From assembly GCF_021155775.2 (NCBI RefSeq), contig NC_060234.1, positions 3,720,001 through 3,784,000 of the forward strand: DNA of 64,000 nucleotides, written 5' to 3'. Below are positions 37,863 to 51,260 of this stretch, piece after piece (position 1 is the stretch's first letter; each line of letters opens with the position of its first letter). The notes below the pieces were generated by a model. It did no database searches, had not been told where the DNA came from, and saw only the letters and a program-made list of their open reading frames with translations. The stretch is from Neodiprion pinetum. Lineage: Eukaryota; Arthropoda; Insecta; Hymenoptera; Diprionidae. The position numbers were made by a program, and so were the translations under genes.

Positions 37863-39840
37863 CAGAAATCACCTTTTATACATAATGATACAACGGGGTG
37901 AAAAAAAATATACATATGCCAGAAAAACAAGTCACGCTATCCTCACTGAATTTCGTAGATGGCCTCTGACGATCTCTTGCAATATTCTGGTTTATTACAG
38001 TATGTTTTTCATCAACTTTTCCTCGCGCCTTTGAACCCCTGCAATTATACCTCAAGCAGATTAACGATGCGAAAGGTGGGCAAGGCTTGGTCCTATTATA
38101 TCTACACGATTGGAAATTATTGTAATCCGGAGTTATACGCAATCTCGAGTCATTGAATCCTCCCGGTGATGAATTAATTCTTCGACATTCGGTCGTATGT
38201 TACTGATTAATAGAACGAAAGGTAGTGCACGCTTTGAATTGAATTGGAAGGCTCAAGGGTTGCCGGAAAAGTTTGGAATTTTTATCCACCGCACAGATTT
38301 AAATTGGAAAACTGCAATTTCACTGAAGTGGTGGACAAATTTTATCAATCAATTCCACATGTTAATTTATATCTCGGCTCAATTCTTGTATAACTCTGAC
38401 CTCTGTAACCGGATTTGTTGCAGGGTTATGTAAAGTGGAAAATATTTCAAGAAAATACATTATTACGATCACGATGACTCCTGATCTTTTTTTTTTGTAT
38501 GTTTATTATTTTTTTTTTTTTTAGTAATATTTCATTTTTTTATTCTGTATTCGTGCGAACTTGTAGCGAAAAATTCTATTTTCTTCACCGCAGTAAAACA
38601 TCTGTGCTGATGAGTCGAGGTGAAATTTCTCCTGACATGAATTAGCTACTCTTGACTAAAGAAAGGCCGACATAGCAAAAGGCTGGAGGAAGTTTTCACT
38701 GATCCAGCGATAAGTTACAGGGGTTTTCAAGAATAGCTCCAATTCTGAAACCCTCTCGAAAACTTTCTTATCTCCGAGCTAAACTTATTTTCTCTCGCGA
38801 ATTTGATGAACCAGGGAAAACTTCTTTTTCCTTCCTTTTTACCACATCCTTTTATCAACAAAGTCAAGCTGCGGTCGTATCAAAATTTTCACCCTTCGGA
38901 CTCCGGAAATTTTTGTTTTCGCGCTTGCCGATATTTCTAATAAAAAATTGTTTGAAAAAAGCGCAGTAGAGCTTACCAAAAAATTTTTACTTCCTCTTTG
39001 AAAATTGAATATCGTCAACGAAACTTGACCGATATTTTCTAATTTCATGCGCGATGGAAAGCCCTTCGAAAGTTTTGAGCTTTTCATGAAATGCGGCAAA
39101 TTTCGAGCTAATGAATCAGACGCGAGAGCGAAATCTCGATGAGAGTCCGAAAGTCCAACGTATCAAGAGGATTTGCCGCAGAGCCTCTTAGACTGCGAAG
39201 ACGGGTTTTTCAGTCACTTTGTAAAATTGGCTGATCAATTTACCCAGTGTTTCAAAGTGCTTCTTACAATATTCCGAGCTTCCTCAGCGAGTGTTTTAAT
39301 CATCATTGATTCGTCATTGAGCTGAGTGTGCTGAAATTCATTCAACATCTCGAAATACTAAAATCGTGTCTTCGTGATTGGAAAAAAACCATTGTTTGTG
39401 CTTTTTTGTATTTTCTCTGTTTCCTCGAGAATAAAAAAAAAAGCAATTCACGTCGTCACAAGCAACCGATTTCATTAAATATATATACACCTTAGCATGG
39501 GTGACGCGATATTACTGTGATTTTGAACCCACCGTGTTTTTTTTTTTTTTTTTTTATCAACTTCCGTTAAATCGCGAAAAGTAAAAATATAACCCAACTA
39601 TTTTTGGTTCCTCTGCTTAATACGTTCGTAAAATTTTTTCCTACGCATAGATTCAATTCTTGCGGTTCAATCGTGGCTTTGCGTAGCTGATCGTCGGATA
39701 TGACATCGGTATAATTTTCTCATCAATACATCCGACGGAGAGGATCGCGAATAATCCATCGGCAGAGGCGGGAATTATCGATAAATAATCAAGGCGGAGT
39801 TGTTATACCTATTCGGTGGTACATAATCAGGCCTGAGAGA
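37863..39840. other. Non-coding stretch
   Basis: AT-rich with T-runs at 38489-38522 and 39537-39555. No supported gene. Confidence 0.4.
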
Positions 39841-40161
39841 CTAGCGGCCCTTTTTCTGGCGATCCATATTTTCTGCATGCAGGAAAAGCTCCCGCGACTC
39901 GAGCTTACATCCACCTCGCCTTGCCTTGCCCCATACTGCAATGTCCAATGTGTCAAGTTCATCAGCTAAAAATCGATATTCCCGCACGCCGAGGGGATCG
40001 CAAACAAGGACAGGCTTCTTAAAGCTAAGGTCCATGCTGCAAGCGCGGAAAGCTTGCGCCTCGAGTCTCCGAATTGTCATTCGATGCTTAGCTAGAGAAC
40101 TAATTTCGCAGGAATTGTCAGATTTCTTCGGAATTCCGAAAACAACTTCAGTTTTTTTCAA
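39841..40161 (-). other. Unrecognised ORF with protein-like composition (106 codons)
   Basis: I do not recognise this protein. The reading is balanced in composition, unlike the Lys/Phe/Ile-rich chance ORFs around it, and the DNA is clearly less AT-rich than its flanks. Notable stretches are KKPVLVCDPLGVREYRF, LADELDTLDIAVWGKARRGG and a basic end RQKKGR before a stop. The frame stays open upstream of the Met, so it may be a last exon or a fragment of a retrocopy or transposon. There are no membrane segments and no signal peptide. Nothing nearby gives it context, and no matching exon was found on that strand. Confidence 0.3.
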
Positions 40162-42611
40162 CGTTTCAAGAAAACATCAGTTATAACGCGTTTGCATTTA
40201 CAGCTGTGAGAAATTTGATAATCAATTCGTTCTACAAAAAAATCAAATTACAATTTGTAAATTGCGACGGTAATGTTGTTTGTTACTGGAAATAAAGTTG
40301 TAACACAAATCACATCCGTACATTTTCCCAGATGAGCGTTTACCAGAAATTTTAAATCAAATGCAGCGATTGACTGTGTTCGAAAATTGTGATTAGATCG
40401 AATCAAGATATTTAATACAATTAAAAAGTTTCTTTTCATCCGAATGAAAAAACGAACTACTCCAATAACTGTAATTCAACCAAAATTAACGATTGGTACA
40501 AATGCAAATTATATCTGTCTTGTTTCGATCTAAATACAGAATAAAAATTGCGTTCACCCAAATTACAAAATATAAATGTAATTTATAATTTACTTGTTAC
40601 AAATCGTTATTGGAGCGGTCTCTGAAACTGATTTCAACTGATTTAGAATACTGCAGACCACGGTTTCAAAAACTTGGATTAATCAATAATTTCAAGCAGC
40701 CATTTTGAGACACGTAAATTTATATGAAATCTTATTTCGTCCTTTGACTGTTTTTAAATTATCTCTGTTTGATCTCTTCGCAAAATCCTGTAATATCTGA
40801 TCGAATTTCACATCAGAATCAGATTATTGTTCTTATCATGAAATTTATGCAAAGCTCGATTTTATAAATACGTAGGTTATAAAGTCTCATACGATTCAAT
40901 TGTTCAATTATATTATTAAACACCATATCATGAGATCCGTTAAACCGTAGACAAAATTTCGGTCCATGGTATGTAAGTAGTAGAAAATTGTTCACAAAAT
41001 TATTTCCATGAAGTATCGCAACGGTTTTTTAAATGCATAAAATACGACGGCGTTCCACGAAATTTGATCAATTATAATATATAGTAGGTGGTTATAAAAT
41101 GCTAAGAAATCGTGCGTAATTATCTGGATTCTCTGTGGAATCGTGTGAAAATTCTATATTAAATATAACGTTGAATCCTACGTACGGTCGTCTGAAATCT
41201 ATTCAAGTCCATTTCATTGCTGTAAAATCTAGTGGAGCTTACTGGAAAACATAAACTGTGAAATTCTATTAGACCCCAGAGATAATGAAATCTCATGTAG
41301 GTAATACTGCAGACTTGAGAGGAATTTTGTCAAGGTTTCGTAATAATTTGAGATCTTTGAGACTCGACGCGGTATCGTCGAAATCTGAAAATCATTTATT
41401 CCCCTCGTAACAAAAACACTCGTGTATAATAACTTGGGTTACGTATCACTAATTGATTGGCCCGAGGTCAACAGGTATTTCGTCTTTGATACGTTATTTT
41501 TTTATGATTTTTTTTTTTGATACGTTCAATTTTTCGTGCTCTTGTCTAATTCGATCTTGACTGTGACTTCAGAAGATTGGACGATATCATACTTCTTTAG
41601 ATATGCCTGAACGACATGAAACAAACAGTTTTTGTAACTTCCATAAAGCATCGGATTTATTATTTTGATTTTCTTGTCTAGACTGCGAGGATATTGTACC
41701 AGTGTTTTCTGTAGCCTTTGTCCGAATTTGTAATTCCGTCATTATATTTAAGAGTGAGAGGGATGACGATTGTATGAGGGAATGATTAACGGAACATTAT
41801 ATCTCGATAAGTTTATACAAAATTATCGTTAGGACTTCGTTATTGTTGTTTTTTTTCTTTTTTTTTTCCTTTTCAGCTCACATGACATGTTTTTTAAAAG
41901 CGAACAAAATGGCAATTTTAAACTCGTTTTGTCCATACGCTATAAGCAAAAATATATGGAAGACCATTTCTTTTAAATGGACCATATTTAACGAGACTCG
42001 GTGATAAAAAATTTTGAAAAAAACTATGACTGAAATATCAGAATTTGATGAAAAACATCCGAATAATGCTCGCGAATGGAATTTGTCCACATTGACTTTG
42101 GTCACAACTGTTCAACTTTCGTGTAATCACCATGAATTTATTCATTTCATCATTTCAATTTTTTATTCCATCAAACTTTCCTCAAGACTGTATACCAAGG
42201 ACCAAAGTATCTTTGTTCTTTCTCTTCATTAAATCGGAGACTCGATTCCAGGGTCAACAAATTTTTTAGTCCAATTCCAAGCCGCAAACATCGAGAAAAG
42301 AAGAAAAGCACATAGCACAAAAAAAATATCGTGCGGGTGCCCTGAAACCTTTGGTTCATTTAACAAGAAACTCTCTGTATACTTTTCAAGCTGCTCGGTG
42401 AATTCAAATGTTATTTAGGAAGAGGGAAACGGAAATTGCGTATCTAATACCGTGTGGTCTGATATTTGTTTTACAAGAAGATGAAGAGGAAGAAATAGAA
42501 GAAGGATGTCGATTCAATTTTTTCTGTGTCGTTTTTTCTATTTTTATTTTAAATTTTTTTCCACGATTTTTTTCATACTGCGTCTATGCCTCTATATATG
42601 AATATACATAC

Positions 42612-42647
<36 letters not shown>

Positions 42648-44654
42648 GTTATACTTCCTTTTGTGCCTCTCTTGAAGCAAAGCCGACCTCTCATCCCTTG
42701 CTTTCGATCAAATAGCTGGGGCAATTTTTTCCCCCGCAGAAAAAAACGAACCCATTCAAAACCGAGGTGTGAAAAAAAATTGTGTGGGCGGGATAAAAAA
42801 AAAAAAAAAACAATGTGAAAACAAAGAAGGGAAGCATAAAAAAATAAAGATAGGAATCTTGGAAAATATGCATTTTTTCACGCTCGCTCAGTGTAAATAT
42901 ACTCGACGTTCTCCACCCTCGCCATTTTTTTTTTTTTTTTTATTCCGTCTCGCCGTTCATTTGTTGTGACAAAGTGACTTGAGGAAAGTAAGTCTGCCAG
43001 AACTTTAAAACTGTTTCACTTGCGTTTGGAGATCTTGGACGGTCTCATGCTTTCCAATTTCGATGTACAGAGAAACATCAACATCCGCGGTGTTTAGTGT
43101 GTATGAGAAAAAAATCCCGATCCATGAAAAGAGTTTAAAAAAATTGCGCGATAATCTTCCAAAGAGAGCAATTTACAATGTTTTCGTACCACAGTCAAAA
43201 AATATATTAAATTCTGCAAGATGAAAAAGGAGAAAGACGGATCCAAGCGACTGATGGATAAATGATTCATTTATTTTTTTAAACCCTTATATAATAGAAC
43301 AAATTTTTTCATTATTTATTTCCGTTGAAATTCAAATCAGGACGATATGCTTATTTCTTAAGCGGTAAGTATAAAAAAGAGTCTAGATTTTTGTTGGTTT
43401 GAAAGTAAAAAATTAGACAAGCTTAACTTGGATGATCATAAAACACTGTCCTTGCGAATGCACTCTAGCCCAAATTTTTGATAAGACTCATACTTCAGAC
43501 TCACTATCAGCCTGTCACCCTTCTTACAAGATCGAAACTGCAGAAGTAAGAAGTAAGTTTCGGATAAACTTTTGGATTGACTCAATTTTGTTGAATTTAG
43601 GAAAAGTCTCGAGTTGTCCTTTCTTCTTTCTTACCGTAATTTTGTTTCGCGCCTTTTTCTCGTACTACTAGTTTTTTTTTTTCTTTTCTTTTTCCTTCAT
43701 TTATCTTGTTTCTTCTCAACGTTCCTCAAGAATTTTCTACGACGTACCGCGCGGTGACATTTAACTCGGTCAGGGAACGCTTGAAAATCCAATAGGTACA
43801 TTTTTAGAAGTAATTTTACGAGCGGTTAATTTCTAATACAGAAAACAGCGAACAGCAATTTAAAGAGGTGAAGAAAAAAAAAAAAAACGGTTCAGAATCA
43901 AATCATTTTCACGAATAAAATAGAGTTTCAATTTCATTGTTGGTTAAATTCGTGAAAATTTTACTGACCGAAAATATGTAAGCAAGCATCGAAGCACGTT
44001 TGAACGTAATTTAATATCGTGCATAATAAATCACATGGTTGCGACAATTGTTGTGAATTTGTAAACTTTTTTTCTGTGTCGTATTTGTTTTTCCAACAAC
44101 TCGTAACAGCGTAAAAACTCTTTTCAACCCGAATCATATCCAATTGGTATTATTGTGCGCGTGCAAAGAATTCATAACATAATCACGGGAGCAGAGCGCG
44201 TTTGCTAGTTCAAATTTTCTATTGAAATACGTTGACAAAAAGCGGGCGAGCCAACGACAAAGCCCGACCGAATTGCAATTCGCAATTTGCAATTTGTGAT
44301 ACCGAATTGCGGAGAGCGGTTGATCATTCGTAATAATTGCTTGCGCGGATTACATCGAATCATAAACAGCACCTCGGTGACCTTAAAAGCTGGCGTACAC
44401 GGAGGGCTAGACGACCAAGACAAATACGTCTCGCCCTGAGATCGATTCACAGTTCAGTTAATTGCTCCAAACACTAAGCAGCCAGAGCTTGAGCTTTGGC
44501 GAGGGCCTGAGGCAGCTGCGTTGAATAGTCGAATTCCAGTCGCACAAATACGACTTCTGTATGATTAGCTCGTTATTCGTCGGTGATAATGGACATTGGC
44601 TTTGCCGTAAGCTCATCGTTGTCTCGACTAAAACATGCGTAAGCCGATAAGCGC
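40162..44654. other. Non-coding stretch
   Basis: Very AT-rich to 43400 with a (TA)n tract at 42601-42650. At 44270-44300 a local cluster of AATTGCAATTCGCAATTTGC is self-complementary. No gene is supported. Confidence 0.45.
42601..42650. repeat. (TA)n microsatellite
   Basis: A TATACATA-interrupted TA run. Confidence 0.95.
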
Positions 44655-45044
44655 CGACTGAGAGAAATTTTTAGTTCCGGTTACCGCTCAGTCCTTGACT
44701 ATTTTCATTTTTTACCATAATCGAAAAATACCGGAAAGTCTGGTATGCGTTACTATTCCTTCTCATTACGATCACTGTTGCTAGATTTTCTTGTGACTGT
44801 TGCATAAATTTAACGCTTGTGCAAGAATAAATCGACGTTAAAGCCTTGTTGAACTATAAAAGTAGAGTAAACCTCAGAAACTGATTTTGCGTTGCAATTA
44901 GCAAAAAAGGATCGACAGTAGGGCAAAATGGTTAGGCGTACTTCATTTTTCGTAATTCCAACGATATTCAAACAGTTTGTTTTTAACGATAGCTGTTTTA
45001 CTGAATTTTTCTAGTTACCGTGACAAATGAAATTTTTCTCAGTG
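44655..45044 (+). mobile_element. CACTGAGAG-family dispersed repeat, most complete copy (about 390 bp)
   Basis: The left end GACTGAGAGAAATTTTTAG and right end GAAATTTTTCTCAGTG are inverted. The sub-terminal GGTTACC and GTTACCGTGAC also pair. Other copies in the window match different parts of it, which makes it the local reference. With no coding capacity it fits a MITE. Confidence 0.75.
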
Positions 45045-45350
45045 CAGACTGTTGGTCAGCGAGTCGGAAAAGGAGAGAACAATGTTTCGATTAAGAGATG
45101 AAGTGATCGTTGAGGCAATCATCATCTGATTTCAGAATGCGGTGTCGATGATAACCATGGCTGAGTCAGGAGTCAGAAAAAAAGGAAAATACCGCGTTCA
45201 AAAGTCTGTAAAAAAGTAGACGCGAGACATTTTGAAACTATAACTTACCGGTTTCGATCTGCGGAAATTTATGTTTCAGGCATTTTACTGGAATAAGCAA
45301 ATTTCCATTCTTCTGTATTCAGAAATTAATGTGATGCCTGACGTGTGATT

Positions 45351-45800
45351 GACCTAACGTAACCAAGAATCATTCTGACCTAAGTGATTCCAACCTAAAT
45401 CAGAATCATTCTAAACAAAGTTGTCATAAACTGAGTTTGAATCTTTCTGACCTAAGTCGTACTAACCTTGATTAGAAACATTCGAACCTAAGATATTCTG
45501 ACCTGACTTAAAATAACTCTGACCCAAGATGTTCCAGCCTGTGTCAGAATCATTCTAATCTAAGTCGTCATAACCCGAGTTAGAATCGTTCTAACTCAAG
45601 TCAGAATCATGCTAATCCGAGTCGTCATAATCCGAGTTAGAATCGTTCTAACCTAAGCCGTTCTAGCTCAAGTTAAAATCATTCAAGCCCAAGACGATCT
45701 CACCGAAGTCAGAATCATCGTAACCCAAGTGGTTTTAACCTAAGATAAATTCATTCTAACCCAAGTCGTCATAATCTAAGCTAGAGTCGTTCTGACTCTG
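45351..45800. repeat. Satellite-like tandem array, 36-bp period made of 15 + 21 bp
   Basis: About twelve and a half units alternate a 15-mer (AACCTAAGTCGTCAT type) with a 21-mer of the form AACCCGAGTT then AGAATCGTTCT. Both halves start with AACCTAAG-like sequence, so the 36-mer probably arose from a simpler unit. Units differ at several positions. Near 45580-45620 two 21-mers occur back to back, breaking the alternation. No ORF runs through it. Confidence 0.9.
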
Positions 45801-48800
45801 AAAAGTGTAAATAACATGTTACTGTGTGACGAAGTTTGGTCAAAAAATAAAAAAAAAACATTTCCGACGAAGACAAAAATGGTCTTCCAAAGTGGGACCT
45901 TTCACGTTCCGCGTGGATTCTGCTCCTCGAGAACAAAACGTCAACTAAAATCGCGTTTGACTAGGTTGAGGTGTAAATTTTCGAGCCTGGTTAAATGCAT
46001 TACAGCCAATCACCGGCTGGATTTAAACCGAGAGTAAAACAGCTCGCTCCTGCGGGAGTCTGGAAGGGAGACTTATGTATTAATTAGCAATGACTCAAAG
46101 CTACTTAACAAACTTACACCGTATTCGTGTTAACGTGGCGCAGTCTGTTGATGAAAAGTACATAAGGATTTGAATAAATCGTCGATGGGCAATTAAGCTC
46201 ATTGAAATTTGGCGAATTTCGAATCGAAAGTAGTAGAGACTTTGGTGCAACAGCAGACTGCGACGGGTAACTTAACCTGGGTATCGGTAGGAAAGTTAAC
46301 GAGCGTCGTACAGCCAAAGCGGGAAGTTACGGAGAGTCAGGAGGTGTTTTATTATCCGGTGTTTGTCATCACGCAATACATTCGCTGTGCGTTTGTAGGA
46401 GGAATTAGGAACACTGACTGCTAACCCCGAGTCTCTAATCTCTGAGGATTTAATTATAACTTCTATCAATTAATTAACCGACTGTTTAGTAATCCTGGCG
46501 GGGGTTACACAACCTTGCCATAACCAGCTGCGATATTATCTCTCAATAGTTGACTAGACAGTTATATAGTCGAAAGCTGCCAGCTCAACAAACTTGTACC
46601 ACTGGAATAATTTGATAAAGACCAGATAAGACTCGAGATGGTACATCGGGGTGAGATTCGAGAGAACACGGAGAGAAATTTTTTTTTTTTTTTTTTTACC
46701 AAAGTTCGAACCCTCGCCGAGGGACTTTGCGAGAACTTCTCCAACAGTCGTCGGAGAGTTCTAAGAAGAAAGGACGAACTTGAAAACGTCTCAGCGGTCG
46801 TTGCTAATTGGTAGTAAGAAATTCACGTATCAAACTTGTCGATGTCAGAAGATAACAATTTTTATTTAAACCCTATTAATCTGCAAAATTGGTTATTCTA
46901 CAGATCTTTAGGCGCGAGTTTCGACGCACAGTTTTCATTAAAGATCAGGGTTCACGATCGGGTATAATCTTCGGAAATTGAGCTTCATGTGAGAAAACGA
47001 AAACTTCCTTTCGGATCAGAGTATTAGAAAATTTCTGAGAGTGTTATAAAAGTTGAATACCGCCTCAGAGAATAAAAAAAGAAATAAACAAGTTTTCGAA
47101 ATCTATCCACACGTTTGAAAGTACTTCAAGTAATTTTAATAACGACAACGCGTGACTTTAAATTTTATAATAACTTACTTTCATGGAACAATTTATTTAT
47201 TAAGCCTTCGTGAAGCGTATAAAACGCTGCTTTGAAAATTTTCGACAAACAAGTCAGCTAAAGTGAACGAAAGATTAACTATTTTAACGAGGGAGGGTGA
47301 AAATGTTGCAAGATTAGAATATAGAAGAGTTCAAATGTCGAATTTTCAAAAAAGTCAAGATCTACCTCATGGAATTTTAAAATATACAATGTCCAAGAAT
47401 GGAAAAGTTAGAAAAAAACCAAAATACGAAATTGACACAGTGAATAAGAATATAATAAAACAAAACGTTTACAGAATTATGAAAATCTCATCGATTCTAC
47501 ACTTCGATTTTCTATATTTTGACTTCTCGATACTTCGACTCTGTAAATTTTGTAATTCTATTAAACAGATATTTGCGTCACTATATAATTCGATATTATG
47601 GCCCTGCCACGTTTTGTGATCCGTTTTAATTTCGGTTCCACGGACTGAGCGATCTTAGAATGATTACTAAAGTAACCGAGTTCGATTTCTTGCTTATTAA
47701 AGTAATTACATCGCAGCTACGTCATCTTTGAAGCCTTAGCGAAAATTCGTCACTAGTCCTTTGAACTTGTCGTTTGTGCAAACTGCGATGCAAAAACCGC
47801 AAATAACTCAAGGATGCTAAAAGGGCGAGCGCTTCTTCGTGGCTGTGGGTGAAGGAGGGTCGAGATGCGGGTTTGGTTCGAAGCAACAGGCTAGGCGTAG
47901 GCAAAGAGAGACAAGCCCTTAATTGCCGAGTGTAGGTAGCAGAAATTACGGAGCAACACCGCTCAAAGTATCGGATTTCGATTTTGGATTACGTTAGAAA
48001 TTACGCAATTTTATACAAACCTTACAAATTCCGTTCTAAAATTTAGTGTCCTAGGACTTACATTTTCGTCCACACCGATTTTTATCACCATTCGTTTGGC
48101 AGTAAATTTGAATTATTATTGTTTTTTTTTTTTTTTTTTTTTTCACCAAGAAATGATTAAATTCAGTTGATAAGATTTAGAAAGAAGTTTAACCGGAAGC
48201 TCGTAACCCGTTTGAAAATTTTGAAAACATACGTTGTGCTTCGAAGTGAGAAGAGAACCTTGTTCTTTGTTTCAGATGCGGTTTTTTTTTTTTCTTTTTT
48301 TGTTTTTACAAAATGTTTTCCAATTTTATTCGGAAAAGAATTTTCTTCCCGCCCGGATGAATAACTATTTCCAAGCTTTTCGTCACAATCGTTTACACTT
48401 CGCCCCGTCACTTTACACCCGTACGTGTTTAATCTTCTTAATGAAGAATTTCTCGGCGCTTCTTTAATGTTTCTCTACGTTACGGGTAGCGACGCAAAAC
48501 GTAATTCCCGTCAGGTTGTAGAAAATATTGGAGCGAAATACCGCTGATTGCATTTGACATTCAGTCTGGTTCATAAAGTTACGTAATATAGGTACTTATA
48601 TTACATAACAATCGGGGGAGGTGGTATCGATGGTAATAAATATAAAAAAGTCGTGGGTTTGTCGGTAAATTTGACGCGAAACGTGAGAGGAAATGAAATT
48701 CGCTAAGTAAGTGTATCGAAAATATTTCAAGGATTTTCCAATCGAATGTCAAAAGTATAATCGAATAAATAGAAGGCAAAGAAAGACGGGAAATTTTTGC

Positions 48801-50939
48801 AGAAAACTTTATTTAAATTCCACACTGCTCCGACCTGCCGCCGACTGTTGCTTTCACAAGATCTTCCACACGAACTTCTTCACGTACGTGCTCCGAACGA
48901 AAATTATGCAAAATCAGTCGTCGAAATATTTCAAAAATACGAGATCCGTGAATAAATTGAATAAGTTATTCGTTTCTTGGGTTAAAAAAGAACGTGTTTT
49001 ACGATTGGCTTACATTAGGTTTCATATTCGCGTCAAAGACGACAGATTCAATATCGGTTCGAAAATTTTCGACGGTTTAATTGAGAGTGGGATGATATTC
49101 ACTTTCAGCATTACGGTATGCCGAAACAGAAAATAATCAATCAATTCCTTCGTTGAATTACCGTAAGTTTTCTCGACGAGCTTCGGTGAGAAATTTGAAA
49201 AATGTCAGGAATCAATATTTTTTTTCGCAACCTGTACCGACGAACGACGAACACCAAAGGCTTAAGTATGCGCAAAGTTCAGCGACCTGTAATCGGTATT
49301 TCGGAGGTATTTTGATTAATATTTTTCCTTCCTGTGCCTCATTATACCCCGAATTGCTGGCAGCAGGCAATATAACCGTGCAATGATAAACTTCGATAAG
49401 GTTTTCACCGGTTTCAGTAGATGTAATCACATATTTCGCGTGTTATTAAACCTCGCGACCCAATTTTCGAATTACGCATCTATTTCACATTTTTTTAGAA
49501 AATTATTCAAAGAAATATCTAAAGTTAAAAAAAACAAAGGTCAAAAATGAATACATCGTCGAACCATTTTCTGACACGTCAAAACACCTGACTAAATCAA
49601 AAATATATTTTTTTTCGAACCTCAGTAATAAAGTGTTTCATTGAATAGGCAAGTTTCGTTTCTTGGTGTGTTTTTACACAGTATGACGTTGCAAATAATT
49701 GCCATCTACGAGTATAATTCAATGTCACGTGACGCTCCGCGTATTTCACAACGTACCTTACAAGCTCAATTTACGATTCTTTTTGCAACGTAGCAAGTTT
49801 CATCCTTTTGACCCGACGTGACGCATAGCCGGAGCAATGGAGAAAGCGTGAAGACAAAATAAATAAATAAAACACAACGAGACGAATGAATAAATCATAA
49901 AATCATCGCACTGACGCGACGTTCTATCTCAAGTGGCTCGTGGATCGATCAAAAGAAGCCTTCGTGGTACGCTTAAAAGCTTTAAAGCCGAGAACCGTGT
50001 TAAATGCGAAAATTGATAGATAAATATGAGTTGAGTTGAATGGGGCAATATTGAGTGGGTGAGATGACGAAGGAATTACGCGTCATGTATCGTATATGAA
50101 GCTTGCCAATTAGTAGATTCCTATAGTAAATTTCGCTCGAGTTGCTGGTCAAATTACCGCTGCATTCTCTAGATCGTAAAAAGAGAAAAAAAAGTAAAAA
50201 TGTCAAGCAAGTAATTTACAAATCTCGTATCGCAAAATGTATGGTTATAAAAATAGTTTTTCGATATTGATCAACGAATATAATATTTGAACTGTGAGGT
50301 TAGTTTGTTTTACAATTTACCGGTAGAAGATTTTTGAATTTGAATAGAAGGATCTTTACAATCTTACACTTAGTGCTAAAAAAAACTACGTTAGTTGCAA
50401 ATACATTTGATATTTCACTTTTTTAATCTAAAGACAGCCGAATGATCCAAGTTAAATTGACTAACGTGCCGAAGTTGATTGTTTGTTCAAATATAATATA
50501 CCGTCAATTCGCATTCGTACATTAAATATAATCATTACAAATTAAAAAAATATTCGTCGTCCTGTACCTAAATTTTGTAAATTGTAACCAGTGGTCTTTT
50601 ATAACGACATCCAATTGTAAAATAATCTCCCGCGATTCTGCATTATATACATATAACAATCGTAGACTGTCGGAAAGATGGAAAAATTATTTAAAAAAAA
50701 AAAAAAAATACCCGAGAGAAAGAAGCAGAAAAAAAAAACAAAAAAAAAAAAATTTTACGCTTAAACAGTGAAATGTCATTACAAATAGCTGTTCGCGTGA
50801 CGAATAACCGGTAGTGAAAACTTTTCAGAGGGTTCAATTGTCAAGGTTGAGCTTTTGTCGCTACGCGCGTAATACGTATAGGTGGATAAAATCGAAGTAT
50901 TGTGGGAGAAAAGAGGGGATGGAAGTTTCACCCGTTGAA
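45801..50939. other. Non-coding stretch
   Basis: Several ORFs of 100-141 codons (for example 47263-47619 and 48711-49136, +) are Lys/Ile/Phe/Asn-rich and show no motif, so I do not call them. Poly-T/A runs occur at 46680-46697 and 48120-48143. Confidence 0.4.
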
Positions 50940-51260
50940 TATAACGAGGTGGCGGCTGCACCCTTAGCATTTTCAAACGTCAAGGTTTTCCCCAATTGTG
51001 CAAAAGCGATGTACCTACATCAGAAGCAATTGTCTCTTGGGGGGGTCGAAGAGGGGGGAGCTTGCGGTCATGTCAGCCATACTCGATGCGTCGTCGGCCA
51101 GTTTAGTTTCGAATCGAATTTTTCCTCCGTCGACAACAACGCGCGGCGCCGTTGTGCGTCGCGACGCTCAGTCTGCCGGCGTCGTTCGAGGACGTCGCGT
51201 ACATATACCGGTGTCTCTTTTCTCAACGTCAAAGTTTTACCCAACGCAACGGAACGTTAA
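50940..51260 (+). promoter_or_regulatory. CpG-rich block, candidate promoter or first exon of module 2
   Basis: This is the most CpG-dense block upstream of module 2 (GCGCGGCGCCG, GCGTCGCGACGC, GCCGGCGTCG). An initiator-like TCAGTC lies at 51168-51173. A motif ACGTCAAGGTTTTCCCCAA at about 50978 recurs as ACGTCAAAGTTTTACCCAA at about 51226. It is about 2 kb before the module 2 start codon, in the right place for a promoter or leader exon, but no TATA box or matched donor settles it. Confidence 0.3.

Noticed and set aside
45351..45800. CRISPR-like array because of the 36-bp periodicity
   Set aside because: The whole period is repeat with no unique spacers, and the context is a eukaryotic nuclear genome.
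50814..51260. 148-codon ORF with repeated Asn-Val-Lys-Val
   Set aside because: It starts at GTG, and its repeat reflects a nucleotide duplication in the CpG-rich block. No family is recognised.
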